Shown piece by piece: positions 9,025-17,864 of a stretch of 64,000 bases of DNA. Position 1 is the stretch's first letter, and every line of letters begins with the position of its first letter. This stretch comes from Desulfobacterales bacterium (GTDB lineage: Bacteria; Desulfobacterota; Desulfobacteria; Desulfobacterales; JADGBH01), in assembly GCA_015231595.1 (NCBI GenBank), contig JADGBH010000008.1:1-64000 (forward strand), written 5' to 3'. The notes under the pieces were generated by a model. It was not told the origin of the DNA. It saw only the letters and a list, made by a program, of their open reading frames with translations, and did not search any database. Both the position numbers and the translations under genes were made by a program.

Positions 9025-9453
9025 TTAGGTAGTATATTTTTGTTTTAAAGCTTTTATTTCTTTTTGAAGTCCTATAACACGAATTTTTACTTCTTTTATT
9101 GCAGCTTTAGCTGAAGCAGTCTTTTGGTCAGCCTGTTCTTGTGCATACATTTTTTCAAGCTTATTCATTTGTTCATTAACTTCTTCATCAGTCAAATTTG
9201 GAAAAAGCTGTTCAATAGTTGCCAATACTCTTTCTTCAAAACTCCTGCTTATTTCTTCTAAAACTAATTGTTCCATTTCTTCTATAGGAGGTAGTTTAAA
9301 TATCCCAGCACATATTGCATCAAACTTTTCACTCACCATTAATTTGGCACATGTTTTTGCAATATTCCTATAAGAATTTTCTTCGAAATAACCAGAAGCT
9401 GTAATGATTTTTTCAGCTATAATCTCTTCTTCAGTCGGATCTTTGATGTCCAT
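9025..9453 (-). CDS. Hypothetical coiled-coil protein, 142 aa
   Basis: Unrecognised. The protein is highly charged, without signal peptide or membrane segment. Residues 1-60 look helical with a short Cys-containing stretch (KTCAKLMVSEKFDAICAG). From about residue 95 to the end it is a continuous Lys/Glu/Gln-rich helix with coiled-coil heptads (KAAIKEVKIRVIGLQKEIK). AAAGGAGAACTA before the ATG is a good ribosome binding site, supporting expression. Divergent from the amidohydrolase operon and convergent with dnaK. No function can be inferred. Confidence 0.65.
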   Translation of the reverse strand: MDIKDPTEEEIIAEKIITASGYFEENSYRNIAKTCAKLMVSEKFDAICAGIFKLPPIEEMEQLVLEEISRSFEERVLATIEQLFPNLTDEEVNEQMNKLEKMYAQEQADQKTASAKAAIKEVKIRVIGLQKEIKALKQKYTT

Positions 9454-9714
9454 TAGTTCTCCTTTTCTAATATAAAACTTAAGTCAAAATAAAAATTATT
9501 TTGACAAATCAATCTTGAAATTTGATTAATTCTAAGCCACTTGTCAAGAAAAATATTTACTTGACTTTGTAATGACTAAAAATTTAAGTTATCATATTAT
9601 TAAATTAGCTATGTTTATATAACAAAATAAATTATTAAGCCTAAAAACAAGAAGAACTGTTAATCGTCAATCAAAAAAATATAATAACTATAGCGGATGA
9701 AAAAGGAGAACTTT

Positions 9715-11277
9715 ATGAAAATATTTGAAAATGCTGAATTCATTTCCTGTGGAGAAGACAATCAATTTTTTAATTTTCTTATTGAGGATAAAGGTAAAAT
9801 AATTTTTACTGGCAATAATATACCCCAGGAATATGTAAATTGTAAAAAAATAAATTTACAAGGAAAATGTGTTATTCCAGCTTTTGGAGATACTCATATG
9901 CACTTTACATCATTTTGCCAATTTTATTCAGGTCTTGACTGCCGTAAAGCTAATGACTTCGAATCTCTTATGGATTTGATTCAAAACTATATAAAAGATC
10001 ACCCCTATGAAAAAACAATAGTTGGTTTTGGATGCTGCGCATACCTGCTGAAAGAAAATAAAATTCCTTTACGTTTAGATTTAGATAGGTTTACTTCACA
10101 ACCTTTACTTTTAGTTAAATACGATGGTCACGCCGCGGTTGCGAATACAGCCTTTATAAAAAAAATGCCTTCATCAATACGAAAGCATAAAAGCTTTATA
10201 GAAGATACAGGCGAATTTTTACAGGATGCTTTTTATAAGGTTATAGATTATATAACAAGGTCTATTTCCATTATTCAGGTATTTAATAACATAATGAAAG
10301 GCGCCGATTATCTTTCACAAAAAGGGATAAGTCTTGTTCACACTGCTGAAGGAATAGGTTTCCCTTTAGACCTTGATATAGATTTGATGCGCATCGCTGC
10401 ATTAGGATTAAATCAAAAATTTAGAATATATTTTCAAACTATGGATGTAAAAAAAGTAGTTAAAAGAAAGCTACCTTGCATTGGAGGCTGTTTTGCTACA
10501 GCCCTTGACGGTTGTTTTGGTTCTCAAGATGCTGCTTTAAAAAATCCTTATACTAATAATCAATCAAATAATGGAGTGCTATTTTATCCCCAAGAAGAAG
10601 TTACAAAGTTTGTAAAGGAAGCCCATAAACAAAATTTACAAATATCATTGCATGCTATCGGAGATGCCGCAATTGAACAAGCTTTAAATGCTTATGAAGA
10701 AGCCTTATCAGAAATACCAAAAAAGAATCATCGACATATAATCATACATGGGGACATGATTAATGAAAAGCTTATTGAGCGCGCTGCAAAGCTTGAAATA
10801 TGCATAGCTCCTCAGCCTCCTTTTTTATATTGGAAAGAAGAGCCTATGGCTTATTTAAAAAGTATTCTTGGCGACAGAGCGGATAATTTGATGCCTTTAA
10901 AGACAATGTTGAATGCAGGTATAACTATAGCAAGCGGTTCTGACGCGCCTTGTACTATACCTGATCCAATTTTTGGAATATATGCCGCTTGCAATCATCG
11001 AAATTCCAAAGAGAGCCTTTCTCCTCTTGAAGCATTAAAAATGCATACATTGATGTGTTCTAAGCTTTCTTTTGACGAATCGGAAAGAGGGAGTCTTGAA
11101 GTTGGCAAGCTTGCTGATTTTGTAGTGCTTGATAAAAATATTTTGAAAATACCTGCTCAAGAAATTAAAAATATTCAGATTCAAGAAGTTTATTTCAAAG
11201 CAGAGAAGTATAATAGCTTAAAGAATGGAATTTTTCCATTTATGACAAATATGTTGAAATCATTAAATTTATTCTAA
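9715..11277 (+). CDS. YtcJ-like metal-dependent amidohydrolase
   Basis: A member of the amidohydrolase superfamily, close to the YtcJ/AepA type (about 520 aa). The metal-binding HxH appears in DTHMHFTSF near residue 65. Further ligands fit HAIGDAAIEQA, the His in HIIIHGDMI, and the Asp in SGSDAPCTIPDP. The C-terminus has the usual amidohydrolase return to the small beta domain (GSLEVGKLADFVVLD). The start is the ATG at 9715, because AAAAGGAG sits 7 nt before it; an in-frame ATG at 9697 would place that ribosome site inside the gene. The substrate is unknown. First gene of a three-gene plus-strand run. Confidence 0.88.
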   Translation: MKIFENAEFISCGEDNQFFNFLIEDKGKIIFTGNNIPQEYVNCKKINLQGKCVIPAFGDTHMHFTSFCQFYSGLDCRKANDFESLMDLIQNYIKDHPYEKTIVGFGCCAYLLKENKIPLRLDLDRFTSQPLLLVKYDGHAAVANTAFIKKMPSSIRKHKSFIEDTGEFLQDAFYKVIDYITRSISIIQVFNNIMKGADYLSQKGISLVHTAEGIGFPLDLDIDLMRIAALGLNQKFRIYFQTMDVKKVVKRKLPCIGGCFATALDGCFGSQDAALKNPYTNNQSNNGVLFYPQEEVTKFVKEAHKQNLQISLHAIGDAAIEQALNAYEEALSEIPKKNHRHIIIHGDMINEKLIERAAKLEICIAPQPPFLYWKEEPMAYLKSILGDRADNLMPLKTMLNAGITIASGSDAPCTIPDPIFGIYAACNHRNSKESLSPLEALKMHTLMCSKLSFDESERGSLEVGKLADFVVLDKNILKIPAQEIKNIQIQEVYFKAEKYNSLKNGIFPFMTNMLKSLNLF

Positions 11278-11303
11278 AATATTTATCTGCTGACGGTAAT
11301 TTT

Positions 11304-12131
11304 ATGAAAGTTTTAAAAAATTATGTTTTTCTATTCATTATATGCTTTTTTGTTTTGCCTTACAGGGTATACCCCGGAACAATAAGTCTTGAACTTAAAA
11401 CTACAGTAGAATTAAATAAAACTGTAATATTTATAACGCTTGAGATAAAAAATAATGGAGATTCAGAAGCTTATAAAGTACTCCCTAAGGTTCATATATT
11501 AAATGAAATTCATCAAGGGCAAATAATACAAAGCATTATTCCTGGACAAACTGATATTTCTCATTTTGAAATTAATATTAAGGAAATCACTAAAGGACGA
11601 TATCCTTTGGTAATAGATGTAGATTTCCATGATGGCAATAATTATCCATTTTCAGCTCTTTCAGGCATGACCTTCCATAATATAGAAGATGTTAATCCTA
11701 ATTTAGCTGTAACTGCTAAGGATATATCAATTGAATTAGCAGGAATGCTCGAAGTTACTCTTAAAAATCTGGATTCGTTTGATAAAAATATTGTAGCAAA
11801 ATTAGTATTACCAAAAGAAATCATATCGCCTAATCCAAAATTAGAATTTAATTTAAATGCAAAATCGGCTAAAAAAATAGAGTTTAACGTAAAAAATTTC
11901 GCTGCGTCTAATTTAGCATCTTATCCTGTTGTTTGCTTTTTTGAGTTTGAACATGAAAAATTTCATTATACTCAATTAGCAAAATCAATAATACATATAA
12001 AACCAGAAGAAAATTTTTTCCGCAAAACAAGACGAACATGGGAAATATTGAGTTTTATACTCGGATTAGCTCTTATAGCGGCAATAATTTATAATTTTTT
12101 AAAACAAAGACAATCAATTAAATTAAAATGA
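11304..12131 (+). CDS. Exported protein with C-terminal membrane anchor, unknown function
   Basis: A 275-aa protein with a signal peptide (hydrophobic residues 8-21, ending near VYPG) and a single C-terminal transmembrane helix at about 247-264 followed by a basic tail (KQRQSIKLK). The part between is beta-rich and repeats the pattern 'ITLEIKNNGDSEAYKVLP', resembling NEW3/CARDB-like Ig folds in cell-surface proteins. It would face the periplasm anchored by its C-terminus. Its stop overlaps the start of the radical SAM gene (ATGA), so the two are translationally coupled. No enzymatic motif is visible. Confidence 0.7.
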   Translation: MKVLKNYVFLFIICFFVLPYRVYPGTISLELKTTVELNKTVIFITLEIKNNGDSEAYKVLPKVHILNEIHQGQIIQSIIPGQTDISHFEINIKEITKGRYPLVIDVDFHDGNNYPFSALSGMTFHNIEDVNPNLAVTAKDISIELAGMLEVTLKNLDSFDKNIVAKLVLPKEIISPNPKLEFNLNAKSAKKIEFNVKNFAASNLASYPVVCFFEFEHEKFHYTQLAKSIIHIKPEENFFRKTRRTWEILSFILGLALIAAIIYNFLKQRQSIKLK

Positions 12132-13492
12132 AAAAGAATATTCTTCTGATAAATCCAAATTGGACTAAATCAAAAAAAGAAAAGCAGTTTCAATATAACA
12201 GGGCATGGCAACCTTTAGACATCACTATTGCTGCTTCCATGTGCGAAAACAAAGGCTTTAAAGTAAAAATAATCGATAATAATGTTGAATTTTATTCAAG
12301 TGAGCAAATAGGAATTATTTCAAAAAAATTTGATAAAATTTTTGTAACAACGTCTCCTTATGATAGGTGGCAATGCCCTCATTTTGATATTACTCCTTTT
12401 TTTGATACAATTCAGAATATTGTGAAAGATCGTTTATATATAATGGGACCTCATGTTACTGAGCGTTACGAAGCTTTTTTAAAATATACTCAAGCAAAAG
12501 CCTGTATTTTAGGTGAGCCTGAAGAAACAATTGTGGCACTATGTTGTCAACAAGATGATAACTTTTCAGAAATAGAAGGTATTGCCTATAATCAAGATGA
12601 TAAAATAATTCTTAATTCTAAAAAAAATTATTTTTCAAATATTAATGAAATGCCTTATCCGGCATTTAATCTTCTTCCCATGACGAAATATTATTATGAA
12701 TTTATGGGAGAAAATTTTGCTATACTCGAAAGTTCAAGGGGATGTCCATATAAATGCAGTTTTTGTTATAAGGGTATGTTTGGGAGTAAGGTTCGTCAAA
12801 AAAATGTTTTTAGAATGATAGATGAAGTTAAGTATGTAATAAAAAAATTTTCCGTTAAAAATATATATTTCTTGGATTTAGAGTTCGGCTTAAATAAAAA
12901 TTTTTTAACTTCCTTTTGTGAATTGATAATTCAACAAAAAATAAAACTAAACTGGTGCTGCCAGACAAGAGTTAATGATGTTGATAAGGATATATTAAAA
13001 TTAATGAAAAGCGCTGGATGCTCTTTAATACATTTTGGGATTGAGTCAGGCTCAAAAAAAATTTTATTAGATATCGGGAAAAACATTACATTATCAAACG
13101 CTCAAAAGGCTGTATATCGTTCAGAAGAAGCTGGTATTAGAACCGCTGTATTTTTAAATTTTGGTTTTCCGTTTGAAACTCGAAATGATATGGAAAAAAC
13201 AATAAATTTTGCGATTAAACTTAATCCTACTTATGTTTCATTTCATTTAATTGCTCCATTTCCTGGAACTGAAATAGCAAAAAAATCAGATATAAATACT
13301 GAATCGTTTCCTATAAATAAATATCCAAGCTATAATTTTGTGCATCATGAGTTAATGCCTTTAAAACGTATATTAATGAAAGCTTATATAAAATTTTATT
13401 TGCGGCTGTCTTATATATCTAAATTTTTCAAGTATGGCTATAAATTGAACATAAAACAGATATTGCTATTTTTAAGGATGCTTAAAGGATGA
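12128..13492 (+). CDS. B12-binding-domain radical SAM protein
   Basis: A 454-aa protein with an N-terminal cobalamin-binding-like Rossmann domain (about residues 1-150, starting NILLINPNW) and a radical SAM core holding CPYKCSFC (CxxxCxxC) near residue 205, which binds the 4Fe-4S cluster. The order and lengths match the large class of B12-dependent radical SAM enzymes related to BchE and hopanoid or lipid modifying enzymes. The start overlaps the previous gene. Coupling to an exported membrane-anchored protein hints at envelope or lipid modification, but the substrate cannot be read from sequence. Confidence 0.88.
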   Translation: MKKNILLINPNWTKSKKEKQFQYNRAWQPLDITIAASMCENKGFKVKIIDNNVEFYSSEQIGIISKKFDKIFVTTSPYDRWQCPHFDITPFFDTIQNIVKDRLYIMGPHVTERYEAFLKYTQAKACILGEPEETIVALCCQQDDNFSEIEGIAYNQDDKIILNSKKNYFSNINEMPYPAFNLLPMTKYYYEFMGENFAILESSRGCPYKCSFCYKGMFGSKVRQKNVFRMIDEVKYVIKKFSVKNIYFLDLEFGLNKNFLTSFCELIIQQKIKLNWCCQTRVNDVDKDILKLMKSAGCSLIHFGIESGSKKILLDIGKNITLSNAQKAVYRSEEAGIRTAVFLNFGFPFETRNDMEKTINFAIKLNPTYVSFHLIAPFPGTEIAKKSDINTESFPINKYPSYNFVHHELMPLKRILMKAYIKFYLRLSYISKFFKYGYKLNIKQILLFLRMLKG

Positions 13493-13508
13493 GATTTGTG
13501 GCAAATAC

Positions 13509-13553
13509 TTGTTGACTTAACATAAAAGTCCCGTAGGGACGGCCTGTTTGTAG
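13509..13553. repeat. Palindromic intergenic repeat (GTCCCGTAGGGAC type)
   Basis: TTGTTGACTTAA at 13509-13520 is followed by the dyad GTCCCGTAGGGAC (13528-13540) and GGCCTGTTTGTAG. The same arrangement occurs twice, in opposite orientations, inside the 34906-35260 element. A degenerate continuation runs to about 13600, with a second 'GTTCGTAGATTATT' tail. Confidence 0.8.
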
Positions 13554-13597
13554 TAATTGCGATAATCTAAATTTTAGGTTAGACAGTTGTTCGTAGA

Positions 13598-13801
13598 TTA
13601 TTGAATTATATCGTGATATAAAGTTTCTTCCATTAAGTCCTCTGACAACTCTATATCGTATATATTATTCCTTTCAATACAACATCTTACATTTATGGAA
13701 CAGTATTTAGAACAGATCGGATCATTAAAATTAAATTCACCGAAACATTCTAAATAATCATCTAATAAAGCGTCTAGTTTTTTATTATCTGTCATTTTCA
13801 A
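13598..13801 (-). CDS. Small Cys-rich hypothetical protein, 67 aa
   Basis: A short acidic protein with a compact cysteine cluster at residues 30-42 (CSKYCSINVRCC), preceded by a Cys at 19. The CxxxC...CC spacing suggests metal or cluster binding, although the family is not recognised. It begins 10 nt after the suhB stop and probably shares its transcript. There is no strong ribosome binding site. The cysteine pattern is too regular for a chance frame, but the call is less secure than the neighbours. Confidence 0.55.
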   Translation of the reverse strand: MKMTDNKKLDALLDDYLECFGEFNFNDPICSKYCSINVRCCIERNNIYDIELSEDLMEETLYHDIIQ

Positions 13802-13811
13802 AGCTAATTCT

Positions 13812-14591
13812 TTATAGTTTCAATAATTCTATCATTTCTTTATGAATTAAACCATTTGTAGCTAAAATCTCATTTTTTTCTGGGTTATAAGAACCATTAG
13901 AAAAGTCAGTTATAGTGCCTCCAGCTTCACAAACGATTAAAAAGCCAGCGGCTGTGTCCCAAGTCTTTAGATTTTGTTCCCAGAAACAATCAAAACGGCC
14001 ACAAGCAACAAAACAAAGATCAAGGGCTGCTGAACCTAATCTTCTTACCCCTCTGGAGGCTTTTAGGCAAGTTTCAAAACGTTTTAAAATAGGATTGATA
14101 TTGTCTTTAAAATCATAAGGAAAGCCGGTAACTAAAAGGCTTTCTGAAATATATTCTGATTTTGATACATGTATTGGGCTGTTATTGAGAAAAGCGCCTT
14201 TGCCTTTAATTGCAGAAAATAGCTCTCCAGTTTGAGGATTTAGAATAACTCCAACCATAACCTCATCATTCATTGTAAAAGCGATAGAAACAGCATGCAT
14301 TGGCAAATTATGCGCGAAATTAGTTGTTCCATCAAGGGGATCAATTATCCATTTGCACGAAGATAAAGAAGACATTTCAAGTCCCCTTTCTTCTGCTAAA
14401 ATATAATGTTCAGGAAATCTTTCTCTTATCGTTCTTACTATTATATCTTCAGACTCAATATCTGCTTTGGTTACAAGGTCAATGTTTCCTTTTTTTCTTA
14501 TCTCAGAAAGTGCTCCAAAATGGGATTTTAAAACTTTTCCGCTTCTAAAAGCAGCTTTTATAGCTGTTCTTTGTATTGCTTCAATGTCCAT
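13812..14591 (-). CDS. suhB: Inositol-1-monophosphatase family protein
   Basis: Mg-dependent phosphatase of the IMPase/SuhB/CysQ family, 259 aa. The metal sites are complete: the EE of LAEERG near residue 68, WIIDPLDGTTNFAHNLP near residues 85-100 and WDTAAGFLIVCEAGG near 210. In bacteria such proteins hydrolyse inositol phosphates or act with the Nus complex in rRNA antitermination; the sequence does not decide between these. Followed closely by the small Cys-rich gene. Confidence 0.93.
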   Translation of the reverse strand: MDIEAIQRTAIKAAFRSGKVLKSHFGALSEIRKKGNIDLVTKADIESEDIIVRTIRERFPEHYILAEERGLEMSSLSSCKWIIDPLDGTTNFAHNLPMHAVSIAFTMNDEVMVGVILNPQTGELFSAIKGKGAFLNNSPIHVSKSEYISESLLVTGFPYDFKDNINPILKRFETCLKASRGVRRLGSAALDLCFVACGRFDCFWEQNLKTWDTAAGFLIVCEAGGTITDFSNGSYNPEKNEILATNGLIHKEMIELLKL

Positions 14592-14669
14592 AAAAAATAA
14601 CTCTTAATTAAGTATTATGATAATTTATATATAGTATTTAAAATGATTACTTAAGTATATCTTTATTTC

Positions 14670-16313
14670 TTATTTTTGTATTTTATCTATTACGTGAAGT
14701 AAATCAACAATTTTATTTATAAGGGGAATTAAAGTTGAGCTATCATTCGCTGATATTAATACACTGTCTTTGTGGGTATTTTTTATATAATCGTTTCTTT
14801 CTGTTTCCGCTTTATCCTGCTTGTTAAAAACCATGATTGTAGGAATATGCTTTAATTCAAGCTCCTCAAGTATGTGCTCAACTGATTCAATATGACTTTC
14901 ATAAAAATTATCGTTCATATCCACAACGTGCAAAAGTATATCTGCGGATTCGAGCTCTTCTAAAGTAGCGCGAAATGCTACCAATAAATCTTTTGGTAAA
15001 TCCTTAATAAAACCAACTGTGTCAGTAATTATGACATCAATATTTTGAGGAAACTTTATTCTTCTGCTTGTTGGGTCTAAGGTTGCAAAAAGGCGGTCTT
15101 CAACAAATACATCACTTTTTGTTAAGCTATTTAAAAGAGTCGATTTTCCAGCGTTAGTGTATCCTATTATTGATACAATTGGGATATTTTGTTTTGCTCT
15201 TTTAGATTTTTCAATGCCCCTTTGTTTTTGAACTGAATTTATAGCCTTTTCCAAGAAAGCTATTCTTTCTTTTATTCTTCGTCTGTCCATTTCCAACTTG
15301 GTTTCACCAGGGCCTCTTGTTCCAATTCCTCCAGCAAGCCTTGATAAAACGGGCTTATGCGAGATTAGTCTTGGAAGCATATACTTTAATTGAGCTAATT
15401 CTACTTGTAATTTTCCTTCTTTTGTTCTTGCTCTTTGGGCAAAAATATCGAGAATTAGTTGGCTTCTATCTATAACCTTAAGCTCCACATAGTCAGTTAT
15501 AGAACGTATTTGGGAAGGATTTAGCTCCTGGTCAAATACCAGCAAAGTAGCGCCTTTTTGTAAAGCAACTATAGAGATTTCATTTATCTTTCCTTTTCCC
15601 ATAAGAAATTTAGGGTTAATGGAATCTTTATGCTGGATAATAGTGTCTATAACTTCAATCCCGCTTGATATGGATAGGGATTCTAATTCTATCATAGATT
15701 CTTGGGCTATTCGCTTGGATTTAGTTGTAACGCTAATTAAAATACATCTTTCTTTACCTGTATCTTTTTTTATATTGTCCCAAGATTTTTCAAGCTCTGA
15801 TTCAAGAAGTTTAATAACTTCATCAAATTTTATGTCTATTTGGCTTGGAGGAAAAGGAGGAAATATTTGATACGGATTTTTATTAAAAGAATCAGGAGAA
15901 ATATGGCCTATATGAATTTTTTCAGGCAGTCCAAAATCATTTATAGTTATGGCGCCTACAGCATCAAGCCTTAAAAGGGATAAGTCTGTTAAATCTTCTT
16001 CTGATAAAGGCTCATGTTTTAGATGAGTATGTATATACCGTAAGCTAATTAAACGTCCTTTAGCTGATGCATAGTCGCTAAGGTCAGGGATATTTATCCT
16101 GTTAGAGTCACCGATAACAATGTATGCAATTTTACCAGATCTATCAATGAAGATACCAAGTTGACGTTTAATTTCTTTAGATAGGCTTGATATGCGTTTA
16201 GTGTAATCGTAATCAATAATAGATGAAGATGGAACTCTATGCTCGTATAATTTTTCAAGTCTTTTTATTTGGTTTGGTTTTAGGCCAGACGTATTCCCAA
16301 AAATTTTTTTCAT
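14670..16313 (-). CDS. hflX: GTPase HflX, long form with extra N-terminal domain
   Basis: Ribosome-associated GTPase that rescues or splits stalled ribosomes. The HflX domain starts around residue 190 and has the glycine-rich motif RLAGGIGTRGPGETKLE, a G1 P-loop GYTNAGKS, G3 DTVGF and G4 FNKQD. The first ~185 residues are not part of classical HflX and contain H95-x-H97 ... S104-xx-D107 (numbered from the start chosen here), resembling a JAB/JAMM metal site. The start is set at 16313 (MKKIFGNTSG) because an in-frame codon at 16343 would lie inside the upstream terminator hairpin. AAAGAG precedes the ATG. Confidence 0.93.
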   Translation of the reverse strand: MKKIFGNTSGLKPNQIKRLEKLYEHRVPSSSIIDYDYTKRISSLSKEIKRQLGIFIDRSGKIAYIVIGDSNRINIPDLSDYASAKGRLISLRYIHTHLKHEPLSEEDLTDLSLLRLDAVGAITINDFGLPEKIHIGHISPDSFNKNPYQIFPPFPPSQIDIKFDEVIKLLESELEKSWDNIKKDTGKERCILISVTTKSKRIAQESMIELESLSISSGIEVIDTIIQHKDSINPKFLMGKGKINEISIVALQKGATLLVFDQELNPSQIRSITDYVELKVIDRSQLILDIFAQRARTKEGKLQVELAQLKYMLPRLISHKPVLSRLAGGIGTRGPGETKLEMDRRRIKERIAFLEKAINSVQKQRGIEKSKRAKQNIPIVSIIGYTNAGKSTLLNSLTKSDVFVEDRLFATLDPTSRRIKFPQNIDVIITDTVGFIKDLPKDLLVAFRATLEELESADILLHVVDMNDNFYESHIESVEHILEELELKHIPTIMVFNKQDKAETERNDYIKNTHKDSVLISANDSSTLIPLINKIVDLLHVIDKIQK

Positions 16314-16332
16314 TTGCTCTTTAAATAGACAA

Positions 16333-16368
16333 AAAGGGAACAAACTTTTATTGTTCCTTGTTCCCTTT
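16333..16368 (-). terminator. Rho-independent terminator after rpsI
   Basis: On the minus strand AAAGGGAACAA (16368-16358) pairs with TTGTTCCCTTT (16343-16333), followed by a T-run. It separates the rplM-rpsI transcript from hflX. Confidence 0.75.
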
Positions 16369-16395
16369 CTATTATAAAAATTTTTTTTAAGATAA

Positions 16396-16788
16396 TTATC
16401 TCTTTGAGAACTGGAACCGAGCCCTTGCAGCTCTTTGTCCGTATTTTTTTCTCTCTTTTGACCTTGGGTCTCTTCTTACAAAACCGGCTTTTTTTAAAAC
16501 TTGGCGCAATTCAGGGTTTACTAAAAGTAAAGCTTTGGTTATACCATGACGAATAGCGTTTGCCTGTCCTATTGAGCCGCCCCCTTTAACTTTTATCATT
16601 ATATCAAATTTTTCGTTTGAATTTGTAATGTTAAGAGGTTGAAAACATATAGATTCAGCGCTTTCCAGCTTAAAATATTCATTAATTGGCTGGTCATTAA
16701 CAGTAACTTTTCCATTCCCGTATTTCATCCAGGTTCTTGCTATCGCTGTTTTTCTTTTGCCAGTGGCGTAATAAACTATTTTTTCCAT
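16396..16788 (-). CDS. rpsI: 30S ribosomal protein S9
   Basis: Small-subunit ribosomal protein of normal size (130 aa). The start (YYATGKRKTAIARTW), the mid-region VKGGGSIGQANAIRHGI and the basic tail RAARARFQFSKR that reaches the P-site tRNA are all present. Encoded 28 nt downstream of rplM, the standard bacterial order. The final residues SKR are complete, indicating an intact tail. Confidence 0.99.
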   Translation of the reverse strand: MEKIVYYATGKRKTAIARTWMKYGNGKVTVNDQPINEYFKLESAESICFQPLNITNSNEKFDIMIKVKGGGSIGQANAIRHGITKALLLVNPELRQVLKKAGFVRRDPRSKERKKYGQRAARARFQFSKR

Positions 16789-16816
16789 ATAAATCCTATT
16801 TTTTCTATGAAGTTTT

Positions 16817-17251
16817 TTATAACTTTAATAGCTCTGGTTTTTGAGCTTCATGGGGATGCTTATCACCAGTATAAACTTTTAATTTTTGAATCATTGTTCT
16901 GCCTAATTTTGTCTTTGGCAACATCCCTTTGACTGCAAAACGAATTATGTCTTCAGGACTCTTTTCCAAAAGTGTTTTAGCAGTAGTTGTTGTTAAACCG
17001 CCAATATAACCACTATGACGATAATAACACTTTTGATCCCATTTTTTTCCGGTCATAACTATTTTTTCAGCATTAACAACTACAATCCAGTCACCTACAT
17101 CTGCATGTGTGGTGTATAGAGGATTATTTTTGCCTCTAATTCTTGATGCAATCTTTGATGCGAGCCGTCCTAATATCGCTCCCTCTGCATCAACTACATA
17201 CCATTTTTCTTTGTTGTCTAATCTTTTTGCACTATAAGTATATTTTTTCAC
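16817..17251 (-). CDS. rplM: 50S ribosomal protein L13
   Basis: Large-subunit ribosomal protein, 144 aa. It shows WYVVDAEGAILGRLAS, GDWIVVVNAEKI, YRHSGYIGG and the C-terminal VYTGDKHPHEAQKP of the family. The start codon is GTG at 17251, supported by AGGGAGA 8 nt upstream. First gene of the rplM-rpsI pair. Confidence 0.99.
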   Translation of the reverse strand: MKKYTYSAKRLDNKEKWYVVDAEGAILGRLASKIASRIRGKNNPLYTTHADVGDWIVVVNAEKIVMTGKKWDQKCYYRHSGYIGGLTTTTAKTLLEKSPEDIIRFAVKGMLPKTKLGRTMIQKLKVYTGDKHPHEAQKPELLKL

Positions 17252-17289
17252 TTTAGCTATCTCCCTAATTGGCTATAAAATAAAAAGCA

Positions 17290-17318
17290 CAGATATAAAA
17301 AAAAACGAAATGTGTCAA
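17290..17318 (-). promoter_or_regulatory. Promoter for rplM-rpsI
   Basis: On the minus strand TTGACA (17318-17313), a 17-bp T-rich spacer and TATCTG (17295-17290) lie 39 nt before the rplM start. The -35 is perfect and the -10 moderate. Confidence 0.5.
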
Positions 17319-17351
17319 GAAGAAAAAAAATATATAAGACTTATTTTGAAT

Positions 17352-17831
17352 TTATAAATCTTGTTTAAGAACGGATTCCAGTTCTTTTTGATTAGGACGG
17401 AAAAAAAGCATCCCTGCAATAGAAATAGCAATAAAACTACAAAATATAATAAAACTGTCTCCAAGAAGAAAAAGAATGAATCCATAAATTCCAAAACATT
17501 CTACTATTCCAAGAGAAACTATAACGGCTTTAGTATATTTAATTAATACCGGTGAATTCGGATTCTTTCCAATTTGTAATACTGGATTATATTTCTCTGA
17601 ATTAGCCTTCAAGACAAATCTACGAAGAAAATAAGCAATGACGAATTCCATTACCGATAAAGCATAAAATACAGTTCTAAGAAGCTCGATTGGAATATCA
17701 GTTCTCACTTGTATTTTATCTTTAAAAAAATAGAATACAAAAGGAGCGATTAGCAAAGATGATAACATTGCTATCCAAATCATTATAGATATTTTTAATG
17801 TTTTATTTATTTCTTCATTTGTTGGCGCCAT
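17352..17831 (-). CDS. Small integral membrane protein, four predicted helices
   Basis: A 159-aa protein with hydrophobic segments at about residues 14-34, 49-65, 92-115 and 121-140, suggesting a four-helix inner-membrane protein with a short cytoplasmic tail. No residues typical of a known transporter or enzyme stand out. The ATG is preceded by GGAG at a good distance. It lies 33 nt downstream of the lipase-like gene on the same strand and may be cotranscribed with it. Function unknown. Confidence 0.65.
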   Translation of the reverse strand: MAPTNEEINKTLKISIMIWIAMLSSLLIAPFVFYFFKDKIQVRTDIPIELLRTVFYALSVMEFVIAYFLRRFVLKANSEKYNPVLQIGKNPNSPVLIKYTKAVIVSLGIVECFGIYGFILFLLGDSFIIFCSFIAISIAGMLFFRPNQKELESVLKQDL

Positions 17832-17864
17832 AATTAAATCTCCATGTTACTATTTAAAAATTCA

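Noticed and set aside
9454-9714. Several TTGACA-like words upstream of the amidohydrolase and the 9025-9453 gene
   Set aside because: None has a convincing -10 at 16-18 bp, so no promoter is called.
13509-13600. CRISPR-like repeat
   Set aside because: A single copy with palindromic dyad and no regular spacers; it belongs to a dispersed intergenic family.
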